Origin: Oscillospiraceae bacterium
Lineage (GTDB): Bacteria; Bacillota; Clostridia; Oscillospirales; CAG-382
DNA length: 64,000 nucleotides
Assembly: GCA_015064625.1 (NCBI GenBank)
Contig: SVRW01000004.1
Coordinates: forward strand, 1 to 64,000
Direction of reading: 5' to 3'
The notes beneath the pieces were generated by a model, which saw only the letters and a list, made by a program, of their open reading frames with translations, searched no databases and had not been told where the DNA came from. This document shows, in pieces, positions 15,578 through 22,927 of this stretch (position 1 is its first letter; every line of letters begins with the position of its first letter). Made by a program: the position numbers and the translations under genes.

Positions 15578-16942
15578 ATGGAAGAAAAAAACATGCTTGA
15601 TTCAGCCTTGGAGCTGTTTCAAGCAAAACAGTATGCAAAGCTGAAAGAGCTTTTCTCATCGTCTGAACCTGCAGACGTTGCTGAAGTTCTTTCCGAACTT
15701 GAACGGGGACAGTACGTTAAATTATACAGACTGCTTCCTAAAAGCATTGCCGCAGACGTTTTCGTTGAAATGGATGCGGATGCTCAAAAAAACCTTATTG
15801 ATTCCTTCAGCGATGCTGAAATAACAGAAATACTTGAAGAGCTGTTCTACGACGACACAGTGGATATTATTGAAGAAATGCCCGCAAACGTAGTAGACAG
15901 AATTTTCAAAAATGCGCTCCCCGAAACGAGAAAAACGTTAAACGACCTTATGAGGTATCCCGAATCGAGCGCAGGCTCTATAATGACAACGGAATACGTT
16001 TATCTTAAACGCACTATGACCGTTGGAGAAGCCCTTAACCGCATAAGAAAGGTTGCCATTGAGAAAGAAACTATATATACGTGCTACGTTACTGAAAACC
16101 GATTTCTCGTTGGTATAATCACCGCTAAAGATCTTCTTATTTCTCCGCTTGAACGGAAAATTGAAGACATTATGGAAACAAACGTTGTTTCCGTAAAAAC
16201 GGAAGATGACAAAGAAGAAGCAGCGGCAATGTTTCTGAAATACGATCTTCTTGCACTTCCCGTCGTTGACAAAGAAAACAGATTGGTTGGTATAATCACA
16301 GTTGACGACGCTATGGACGTTCAAAATGAAGAAGCGGAAGAAGACTTCGCAAAAATGGGTGCTATCACACCAGGTGACAAGCCATATCTAAAGACGGGAG
16401 TTTTCGAAATATGGAGAAAACGTATCCCTTGGCTCTTGCTTCTTACACTTTCTGCCACATTTACGGGAATGATAATTTCTTCGTTTGAAAATGCATTGGC
16501 GGCACAAATCGCTCTTACTGCATTTATTCCCATGCTTATGGGAACAGGCGGTAATTCGGGAAGTCAATCTTCAGTTACTGTCATAAGAGGATTATCACTT
16601 GGAGAAATAGAATTTTCAGACGTTTTGAAGATTCTCTGGAAGGAGTTTCGTGTTTCTATTCTCTGCGGAGCCGTTTTATCGGTAGTTACCTACGTAAAAA
16701 TTCTTTTGATAGATAATCTGATTCTTGGAAGCGGAATAGACACGTTAACAGCCCTTACCGTCTGTATAACTCTATTTTTGACGGTAGTTGCAGCTAAAAT
16801 ATTGGGATGCACACTCCCTATTTTTGCTAAAAAGCTTGGGGCTGACCCTGCCGTTATGGCAAGTCCGCTTATTACAACCTTGGTTGATGCAGGTTCTCTT
16901 GTGATATATTTTGCAATAGCTGGACTTCTGTTAGGTATATAA
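15578..16942 (+). CDS. mgtE: Magnesium transporter MgtE
   Basis: This 454-residue Mg2+ channel has the full family layout. The N-terminal helical superfamily domain (about 1-130) ends in RYPESSAGSIMTTEYV. Two CBS domains lie at about 140-260 and five membrane helices at about 285-454. The pore-region sequence PMLMGTGGNSGSQSSVTVIR is intact. Cytosolic Mg2+ bound between the N and CBS domains closes the channel. GGGAGG lies 6 nt before the ATG. The long leader with a hairpin and a possible small ORF suggests control at the RNA level. Two small genes follow closely. Confidence 0.96.
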   Translation: MEEKNMLDSALELFQAKQYAKLKELFSSSEPADVAEVLSELERGQYVKLYRLLPKSIAADVFVEMDADAQKNLIDSFSDAEITEILEELFYDDTVDIIEEMPANVVDRIFKNALPETRKTLNDLMRYPESSAGSIMTTEYVYLKRTMTVGEALNRIRKVAIEKETIYTCYVTENRFLVGIITAKDLLISPLERKIEDIMETNVVSVKTEDDKEEAAAMFLKYDLLALPVVDKENRLVGIITVDDAMDVQNEEAEEDFAKMGAITPGDKPYLKTGVFEIWRKRIPWLLLLTLSATFTGMIISSFENALAAQIALTAFIPMLMGTGGNSGSQSSVTVIRGLSLGEIEFSDVLKILWKEFRVSILCGAVLSVVTYVKILLIDNLILGSGIDTLTALTVCITLFLTVVAAKILGCTLPIFAKKLGADPAVMASPLITTLVDAGSLVIYFAIAGLLLGI

Positions 16943-16959
16943 GAGTAAAGGGGATAATT

Positions 16960-17427
16960 ATGGAGAACAACCCTTCGGAAAAATTCGACACATTTTTTAT
17001 GGCAGACATAGATTCCACCTTGAAAGAATGTTTTGAAAAAGGCGGTACTTTCACCGTTTATCCCAAAGGGAAAAGTATGCTTCCCGCTTTGAAGCAAGGT
17101 CGTGACAGCGTCGAGCTTTCTCCTGTAACTTCAATCAAAAAAGGAAATATATATCTTTACAAACGCCCATCAGGAGAATACGTACTTCACAGACTCCATA
17201 GAGAAAAAGACGGTGAATACATTTTCTGCGGTGATAATCAGCTTGTATTTGAAAAAGTTGAAAATTCTCAGCTACTTGCAGTAGTCAGCCGTATATACAG
17301 AAACGGAAAACCTGCAAATAAAATTTTCATATACAAAATAACCGTTTTTTTAAATTCATTCATTCCATTAAGAAAATTGAGAATCAGAATTTCTTCTTTT
17401 TCAAGAAGATTTTTTAAAAGCAAGTAA
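16960..17427 (+). CDS. S24/S26 family signal-peptidase-like protein
   Basis: This 155-residue protein has the S26/S24 peptidase fold. It has a Ser-motif PKGKSMLPALKQG (near residues 43-55), a beta-strand segment GNIYLYKRPSGEYVLHRLH, and a later FCGDNQ segment as in signal peptidases. The catalytic Ser is present. The base after YVL is His, as in SipW-type enzymes, and not an obvious Lys. There is no N-terminal membrane segment, so the usual topology is missing, though a hydrophobic stretch near residue 130 may associate with the membrane. The substrate is unknown. It starts 17 bp after mgtE and ends 6 bp before the VanZ gene. Confidence 0.75.
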   Translation: MENNPSEKFDTFFMADIDSTLKECFEKGGTFTVYPKGKSMLPALKQGRDSVELSPVTSIKKGNIYLYKRPSGEYVLHRLHREKDGEYIFCGDNQLVFEKVENSQLLAVVSRIYRNGKPANKIFIYKITVFLNSFIPLRKLRIRISSFSRRFFKSK

Positions 17428-17433
17428 TCAATC

Positions 17434-18021
17434 ATGAAAAGAAAAAGACTAATCAGAACAACTATTTTGTTTTTTATTTCCTTGGCTATGGTTGCTTTTA
17501 TAATCTGGAATGCATCAAGAACAGGCGAAGAATCAAGAGTTCTTAGCGATTCTATAACAAACTCCATAAAAGATAACATAGAAAGTAACAATAAAGTTCC
17601 ACCAGCTTTAAGTGGGACAGATGCAATAAGAAACCCCTCTGCCAATAACGGAAATGAAAACAAAGTGTCCGTAAATTCATATAGGCTGAAAATATTTATC
17701 AGAAAAAGCGGACATTTACTTGAATACACTGCCTTATCATTCTTCGTTGCCCTCACTCTCGTTTCATGGGGAATGAAGAAAGATTCCGCTTTTTTAACAA
17801 CGATATGGGTCAGCGGACTGATCGCTTTTTCCGACGAGCTGATTCAGAGCTTTACTAAGGGAAGAAACGGAAGTTTCAGTGACGTGCTTGTCGATTTGTG
17901 CGGATGTATTATGGGGTGTTTCCTTGCGATTTCCGTATTTTTGCTGTTGTATTATATTATACAACGGCAAAAAAATAATAAAAAAATCGAAAATTGCAAA
18001 AAAATTTCCGAAAACGATTGA
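17434..18021 (+). CDS. VanZ family membrane protein
   Basis: This 195-residue protein has an N-terminal membrane segment (about residues 7-27), a polar loop, and then the VanZ core: FIRKSGHLLEYTALSFFVAL followed by helices and FSDELIQSFTKGRNGSFSDV. That last motif (DE.xQ.F..GR...D) is the hallmark of the family. In enterococci VanZ affects teicoplanin resistance. In other genomes the function is unknown, and no glycopeptide-resistance genes are near. The stop overlaps the -35 of the next promoter. Confidence 0.85.
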   Translation: MKRKRLIRTTILFFISLAMVAFIIWNASRTGEESRVLSDSITNSIKDNIESNNKVPPALSGTDAIRNPSANNGNENKVSVNSYRLKIFIRKSGHLLEYTALSFFVALTLVSWGMKKDSAFLTTIWVSGLIAFSDELIQSFTKGRNGSFSDVLVDLCGCIMGCFLAISVFLLLYYIIQRQKNNKKIENCKKISEND

Positions 18022-18046
18022 TTTTATCGTTTGAGTATGCTATAAT
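18018..18046 (+). promoter_or_regulatory. SigA-type promoter of the phosphofructokinase gene
   Basis: TTGATT (18018-18023), a 17-bp spacer and TATAAT (18041-18046). The -35 overlaps the stop codon of the VanZ gene. The transcript would begin around 18053. Confidence 0.75.
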
Positions 18047-18054
18047 GTATTAGA

Positions 18055-18099
18055 TTTTCCTGTGAATCAATAAGCATCTAAATTAAAAACACAGGAAAA
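18055..18099 (+). promoter_or_regulatory. 5' stem-loop in the phosphofructokinase leader
   Basis: TTTTCCTGTG (18055-18064) pairs perfectly with CACAGGAAAA (18090-18099), with a 25-nt loop. It starts within a few bases of the predicted transcript start, so it would form the very 5' end of the mRNA. It could protect the mRNA from 5' decay or serve as a protein site. It does not cover the ribosome binding site. Confidence 0.55.
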
Positions 18100-18162
18100 G
18101 CACAATATGTTGTATAAAAAACAAAATTCAACAATCAATAAAACAAGAAAGGAATTTCAAAA

Positions 18163-19398
18163 ATGAAAGCATTGAAAGGCGCATGCGTTATCGGTCAGTC
18201 CGGTGGACCTACATCCGTTATTAACGCTTCTGCTTACGGCGCAATCATCACAGCTCTCAAAGACGAAAATATTACGGAGGTTTACGGAGCACTTAACGGT
18301 ATCAAAGGCATACTCAATGAAAACTTCATTGATATGTCCAAAGAAGATCCTGCAGAGCTTGAGCTTATGAAGTATACACCTTCTTCCGCTCTCGGTTCTT
18401 GCCGTTACAAGCTCAAGGACGTTGACGTTGATGACACGGATTACAAACGTATTCTCGAAGTTTTCAAGAAGTATAACATTCGTTACTTCTTCTACAACGG
18501 TGGAAACGATTCTATGGATACCTGCAACAAGGTTTCCAAATTCATGCTCAAAAACGGATATGAATGCAGAGTTATGGGTATTCCCAAGACTATCGATAAC
18601 GACCTTGACAAAACAGACCACTGCCCTGGATACGCTTCTGCAGCCAAATATATCGCTACTTCCATGATGGAAATCTACAGAGATTCCACAGTTTACGATT
18701 ACGGTCAGATTACCGTTGTTGAAATCATGGGTAGAAACGCAGGCTGGCTCACAGCTGCTGCTTCCCTTGCATCCGCAAAAGGTCAGGGTCCTGATCTCGT
18801 TTATCTCCCTGAAAAAGCATTCTGCCTTAAGGATTTCCTTAACCAGGTTGAAGCTATTTACAAAGAAAAAGGCAAATGTCTTATTGCTGTTTCCGAGGGT
18901 ATCAGAAACCGCAGAGGCAGACTTATCTCCGACACAGGAAAGGTTGACTCCTTCGGTCATCCCCAGCTTGGCGGTCTTGCAGCTATTCTTGCTGAAAAAA
19001 TCAACAAGAAGCTCAATGTTAAAGTTCGTGGCATAGAGCTTAGCCTTCTCCAGCGTTGTGCAGCTCACTGTGCTTCCAAAACGGATATTGAAGAAAGCTT
19101 TGCAGCAGGTAAAGCAGCTGTTGAAAACGCAGTCCTCGGTATCACCGACAAGATGGTTGGATACAAGAGACGTTACGTTAACGGCAAATACAAATGCCAG
19201 ATAAAGCTTTTCGACCTTACTGACGTTGCAAACACAGAAAAGAAAGTTCCTCTTTCCTGGATCAACAAGGACAACTCTGGCATGAGCGAAAAATTCATCA
19301 AATATGCTCTTCCTCTTATCGAAGGTGAAACAGACCTTCCCAAAGAAGATGGACTTCCCAGATTCGTTAACCTCAAGAAAGTTCTTGTTAAAAAATAG
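18163..19398 (+). CDS. PPi-type 6-phosphofructokinase
   Basis: This 411-residue protein of the phosphofructokinase family catalyses phosphorylation of fructose 6-phosphate in glycolysis. The phosphoryl-donor loop reads YNGGNDSMDT with Asp at residue 116, and the catalytic loop is PKTIDND (141-147) with Lys142. Both Asp116 and Lys142 are marks of PPi-dependent enzymes, whereas ATP enzymes have Gly in both places. The first residue of the usual GGDDS is Asn (N115), a departure. D145 is the catalytic base. GRNAGW (about 191) and ISEG-like VSEG (near 245) bind the sugar phosphate. The enzyme is probably reversible. The codon usage suggests high expression. Confidence 0.9.
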   Translation: MKALKGACVIGQSGGPTSVINASAYGAIITALKDENITEVYGALNGIKGILNENFIDMSKEDPAELELMKYTPSSALGSCRYKLKDVDVDDTDYKRILEVFKKYNIRYFFYNGGNDSMDTCNKVSKFMLKNGYECRVMGIPKTIDNDLDKTDHCPGYASAAKYIATSMMEIYRDSTVYDYGQITVVEIMGRNAGWLTAAASLASAKGQGPDLVYLPEKAFCLKDFLNQVEAIYKEKGKCLIAVSEGIRNRRGRLISDTGKVDSFGHPQLGGLAAILAEKINKKLNVKVRGIELSLLQRCAAHCASKTDIEESFAAGKAAVENAVLGITDKMVGYKRRYVNGKYKCQIKLFDLTDVANTEKKVPLSWINKDNSGMSEKFIKYALPLIEGETDLPKEDGLPRFVNLKKVLVKK

Positions 19399-19415
19399 TC
19401 CTCGCGGACTTTTTA
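19391..19415 (+). terminator. Intrinsic terminator of the phosphofructokinase gene
   Basis: AGTCC (19397-19401) pairs with GGACT (19406-19410) around a TCGC loop, followed by TTTT. The stem begins inside the stop codon. Confidence 0.75.
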
Positions 19416-19423
19416 GAATTAAA

Positions 19424-19573
19424 AATTGACAATGGAAAATGGAAAGTTTCGGAAAGCTTTCTCCCTTTGGTCGAAAGCAACTATTATATTTTAAAATAAG
19501 CAATTTAGAATGCTTTAAAATAGTAGCTTTTTTAGCGTGGGGAAAAAGCTTCCTTAACTTTCAATTGTCAATT
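19424..19573. repeat. 150-bp imperfect palindrome (MITE- or REP-like) between pfk and parA
   Basis: Outer arms AATTGACAAT (19424-19433) and its inverse near 19563-19573 are followed inward by AAAGTTT.GGAAAGCTTTCTCCC, matched by GGGGAAAAAGCTTCCTTAACTTT on the other side. A core AGCAACTATT..TTTTAAA..AGCA pairs with TGCTTTAAAATAGTAGCT (19511-19528). The whole could extrude or be transcribed as a long hairpin. Part of the sequence (TTTCTCCC..GGTCGAAA) recurs in the gap before lnt. It is probably a miniature mobile or intergenic repeat. It has no ORF. Confidence 0.65.
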
Positions 19574-19615
19574 CCCATTTTCAACTTATTAAATTTATTG
19601 TTCTAAGGATTTTAC

Positions 19616-20383
19616 ATGAAAGTTATAGCCTTTGCCAATCAAAAAGGCGGCGTTGGTAAAACAACCTCTGCCGTAAATACAGCGGCCTTTCTGGCTCGAA
19701 GCGGAAAAAAGGTGCTTCTTGTGGATTCAGATCCCCAGGGAAACGCATCTTCAGGCTTGGGGATTTCCAAAAAGGATGCCAAAGCAACGGTTTATGATTT
19801 ACTTGTAAACCCTATAAAGCCATCAGATGCTATTATACAGACAGAATATAAGAATCTTCACGTTATACCTTCGGGAATTGACCTTGTTGGCGCTGAATTG
19901 GAGCTGGTAAACGCATCAAGACGTGATTTCAGACTTAAGGATGCAATTGATAAGGTTTACAATGATTACGACGTTATCATTATCGACTGCCCTCCATCCC
20001 TTGGGCTTGTCACCATCAACTGTCTTATCGCAGCAGAAGGGGTTGTTATTCCTCTCCTTTGTGAGTTCTATTCCCTCGAAGGCTTGTCCCAGCTTACAAA
20101 CACTATAAACCATATAAACAAGCTTTACAATTCAAAGCTTATACTTTTAGGCGTACTTATCAATATGTACGACGGCAGACTCAATCTCACCTATCAGGTG
20201 ATGAACGAGATAAAAAAATATTTTCACGATAAGCTTTTTAAAACTCCTATTCCAAGAAACGTTAAATTGAGTGAAGCTCCAAGCTTTGGAATGCCCATCT
20301 CTGAATATGACAGATATTCAAAGGGTGCTATGGCATACGAATCCTTCGCAAAAGAGCTTTATGACAGAATGAAAAAATATTAG
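19616..20383 (+). CDS. parA: Chromosome partitioning ATPase ParA (Soj)
   Basis: This 255-residue ParA ATPase has the deviant Walker A KGGVGKTTSAVN (residues 11-22), the switch VDSDPQGNASSGLG and Walker B VIIIDCPPSLG near residue 125. There is no N-terminal HTH, so it is the short chromosomal Soj type. Together with ParB it helps segregate origins and, in spore formers, regulates entry into sporulation and replication initiation. parB follows after 22 bp. No parS site was recognised in the window. Confidence 0.95.
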   Translation: MKVIAFANQKGGVGKTTSAVNTAAFLARSGKKVLLVDSDPQGNASSGLGISKKDAKATVYDLLVNPIKPSDAIIQTEYKNLHVIPSGIDLVGAELELVNASRRDFRLKDAIDKVYNDYDVIIIDCPPSLGLVTINCLIAAEGVVIPLLCEFYSLEGLSQLTNTINHINKLYNSKLILLGVLINMYDGRLNLTYQVMNEIKKYFHDKLFKTPIPRNVKLSEAPSFGMPISEYDRYSKGAMAYESFAKELYDRMKKY

Positions 20384-20405
20384 GAAACGAAAGGATGTTA
20401 CGGCG

Positions 20406-21299
20406 ATGGCAAAAAAAGGTTTGGGAAGAGGTCTCGAAGCACTGCTTTCAGACAATTCCACAGAAATATCTGACAACGAAAAAAATACCACGGTAACGTT
20501 ACGCGTTTCCGAATTGGAACCGGGTGCCTCTCAAGCAAGAAAAAAGTTTGATCAAGGCTCACTTTCAGAGCTTGCTCAATCAATTTCTGCACACGGTGTT
20601 ATCCAACCTATTGTAGTCAGAAAAAAACAAAACGGTTTTTATGAAATAATTGCAGGCGAACGCAGATGGCGAGCCAGCAAAATGGCGGGTATTTCTGAAG
20701 TTCCCGTCATAATACTTGACGTAGAAGACATTGAAGCGGCTGAAATATCCCTTATTGAAAACCTTCAGCGTGAAAACCTCAACCCTGTTGAAGAAGCAAA
20801 AGGATATAAAGCCCTCATTGAAATATATAATCTCACTCAGGAAGAAGCGGCTTTGAAGGTGGGTAAATCCCGTCCTGCCGTTACTAATATTCTTAGAATA
20901 CTTGAGCTTCCTGCAAACGTTCTCTCCCTTGTAGAAGAAGGTGTCCTCACTTACGGTCACGCAAGATCACTTCTTCCCGTTGCGGGAAAATTTGACGATG
21001 ATTTCGTTATGGAATGTGCCACTTACATAATTAAAAACGACCTTTCCGTAAGAGATACAGAAAAATACATTAAATCCGTTCTTACAGCTCCCTCCCCCGT
21101 TGAAAAAGTAAACGACGTGGAAAAGAGCTATTACAAACAGCTTGAAAAGAAAGCAAGCTCTACCTTGGGAAGAATAGTTGCAATCAAACGTTCAGCCGAC
21201 GGAAAAGGAACTCTAAAGCTGAACTATTCAGACGCTGACGACCTTGAAACACTTCTTAAAGTACTCTGTGGAAATGATTTTTTTGAAGCAGAACAATAA
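20406..21299 (+). CDS. parB: Chromosome partitioning protein ParB (Spo0J), CTPase
   Basis: This 297-residue protein has the basic N-terminus KGLGRGLEALLSDN. Its ParB/Srx CTP-binding domain contains GERRWRASKMAG and ENLQRENLNPVEEA. The HTH parS-binding domain (LKVGKSRPAVTNILRILELP) and a C-terminal dimer domain complete it. It binds parS sites, clamps DNA using CTP and loads SMC. Length and order are those of chromosomal ParB. It is cotranscribed with parA. Confidence 0.95.
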   Translation: MAKKGLGRGLEALLSDNSTEISDNEKNTTVTLRVSELEPGASQARKKFDQGSLSELAQSISAHGVIQPIVVRKKQNGFYEIIAGERRWRASKMAGISEVPVIILDVEDIEAAEISLIENLQRENLNPVEEAKGYKALIEIYNLTQEEAALKVGKSRPAVTNILRILELPANVLSLVEEGVLTYGHARSLLPVAGKFDDDFVMECATYIIKNDLSVRDTEKYIKSVLTAPSPVEKVNDVEKSYYKQLEKKASSTLGRIVAIKRSADGKGTLKLNYSDADDLETLLKVLCGNDFFEAEQ

Positions 21300-21338
21300 T
21301 TGAGATTTAATTTCTGCCATTTTTGTATCGGAGAAAAA

Positions 21339-21806
21339 ATGTTTATTAACAACATATCATCACTTAGAATTCACGCAGATGCCGAGAAGCTTGGCTTCAC
21401 CGTTTTATTTTTGATAATAGGCGTTATTTTAGCTTCATCATATACTGCGTTTATAAAAAAATTTCGTGGAGAATTCGTTCTTTCTCTTATAGAAGCAGAA
21501 GCCTTTGACAAGGAATCCGCTAAAACTCTGTCAGAGTTGGGAATAAAAAACAGCTTTTTCAGAAGAATATCCATAGAAACAAAATTCTTTTTCTCTCCTG
21601 ATTATTTTTCAATTTCTTCAGACCCAAAAGATGCAGAATCAACCAGATATTACGTCAACGAAGAATATTCAGAACGACTCAAAGCAAAATACGGCAATTC
21701 GGAAATCACGTTGATACAGCTTCTTATAACTCTTATCGCAATTTTTGCGGTTTCTCTCGTTCTTGTAACGGCTGTGCCTGAAATCTTGAGTATGTTCAAA
21801 CTTTAA
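21339..21806 (+). CDS. Membrane protein of unknown function next to parAB
   Basis: About 155 residues from the ATG at 21339, chosen because CGGAG lies 6 nt upstream. The frame is open 13 codons further back to the parB stop. It has an N-terminal membrane segment (about residues 18-36), a soluble domain (about 40-125) and a C-terminal membrane segment (about 129-150), so the middle domain faces one side only. The sequence EAEAFDKESAKTLSELGI in the loop is unremarkable. I do not recognise a family. It follows parB by 39 bp and is likely in that operon. Confidence 0.75.
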   Translation: MFINNISSLRIHADAEKLGFTVLFLIIGVILASSYTAFIKKFRGEFVLSLIEAEAFDKESAKTLSELGIKNSFFRRISIETKFFFSPDYFSISSDPKDAESTRYYVNEEYSERLKAKYGNSEITLIQLLITLIAIFAVSLVLVTAVPEILSMFKL

Positions 21807-21844
21807 ACTTTACGTTTAAACTTATTTATTGAAAGGCGAATAAT

Positions 21845-22690
21845 ATGGCTAAGAAAAAAGCAAAGACAATTTGGCTTGCCGCATTTATTTTTGCGCTTCT
21901 CATAATAGTCACGGCTATTATAGTCATTCTTGCCAAAGGATACAGATTTACCACATATAGCGACGGTTCCCGCTTTATCGGTTCAGTCCAGAGCGGGCAG
22001 CCCATATCGGGAAAAATAAAATATTCAAACGGTATGACCGCCCTTATAGATTACAACAAAAAAACTATTGAATATTCAAACGGGGACGTTTACGTTGGTG
22101 AAATCAACATTATATACCGCACAGGAAAAGGTACTCTCACCTACGGTAGCACAAAAGACGTTTACGTTGGCGAATTTTCAAACAACCAGATTAACGGTGC
22201 CGGAAAATACACATATTCAGACGGCTCTGTTTTCGAAGGAAATTTCAAGGACGGAATTAAATCTGGCTTTGGAAAATTTGTTTCTTCTGCAGGCGAAACA
22301 TACGAAGGAACGTATGTAAACGACCTTCTCAACGGTTACGGTGAATACGTTTCTGCTGATGGAAGCTACACTTACTTTGGAAATTTTGTCAATGACGTTC
22401 AGAATGGTGAAGGTAAATGCACATACTCTAATGGTGACACATACGAAGGTCAGTTTTTAAACAATCAGAGACACGGAAAAGGCGTATATACTTACGCTAA
22501 GGGTGATTCCTACAATGGAAACTATATCCGAGACGTTAGAGATACAAGAGTTCTGGACGATAACGGAAATTACGCCCTTGACGATGATGGAAATTATGTT
22601 CACGGAGAAATGGCAACCTATACACATGCCGACGGAAGAATATACACAGGATATTTCGAAAACGGTGTTATTAAAGTAGTTAGTAAATAA
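21845..22690 (+). CDS. Membrane-anchored MORN-repeat protein
   Basis: This 281-residue protein has an N-terminal membrane anchor (about residues 9-32) and then an outside domain of some eight MORN repeats. Examples are YVGEFSNNQINGAGKYTY, YEGTYVNDLLNGYGEY, YEGQFLNNQRHGKGVYTY and a final YTGYFENGVIK. One repeat is interrupted by an insert with DDNGNYALDDDGNYVHG near residue 240. MORN repeats form beta-hairpin scaffolds that bind proteins or lipids. The function is unknown. It is the last gene of the parAB group, 38 bp after the preceding membrane protein, with AAAGG before the ATG. Confidence 0.85.
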   Translation: MAKKKAKTIWLAAFIFALLIIVTAIIVILAKGYRFTTYSDGSRFIGSVQSGQPISGKIKYSNGMTALIDYNKKTIEYSNGDVYVGEINIIYRTGKGTLTYGSTKDVYVGEFSNNQINGAGKYTYSDGSVFEGNFKDGIKSGFGKFVSSAGETYEGTYVNDLLNGYGEYVSADGSYTYFGNFVNDVQNGEGKCTYSNGDTYEGQFLNNQRHGKGVYTYAKGDSYNGNYIRDVRDTRVLDDNGNYALDDDGNYVHGEMATYTHADGRIYTGYFENGVIKVVSK

Positions 22691-22694
22691 AAGC

Positions 22695-22912
22695 ATTAGA
22701 GATTAGGCATTAAGCCTTAATCATTAGGAATCAGGGATGGAAATTTTTCTCCCAGGGTCGAAAAATATTTTATTTTGATTACCTCACGGATAAGTAAGAG
22801 TTTTTTTGAGTTTACGCAAACCAATTTTAAAAATTGATTTTGAGTTATGCCTTAATCACTTAGTGCGATAACAGTTTAAAGTTTTGGGGGCTGTTTTTTA
22901 AAAAAATCCCCC
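22695..22912. repeat. Intergenic repeat-like region between MORN gene and lnt
   Basis: The 237-bp gap has no ORF. It contains GCATTAAGCC/TTAATC-type palindromes, the string TTTTTCTCCCAGGGTCGAAA (22744-22763) that closely matches part of the palindrome at 19424-19573, and a symmetric CCAATTTTAAAAATTG. Near 22888 a G5 tract and near 22908 a C5 tract flank TTTTTTAAAAAAA, a further hairpin. It is probably a decayed copy of the same intergenic element family. Confidence 0.45.
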
Positions 22913-22927
22913 AGTTATAAATGTATC

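Noticed and set aside
18157-19503. 448-codon minus-strand ORF opposite the phosphofructokinase gene
   Set aside because: It is the codon-bias shadow of a strongly conserved gene, lacks a ribosome binding site and runs past the terminator and into the palindrome.
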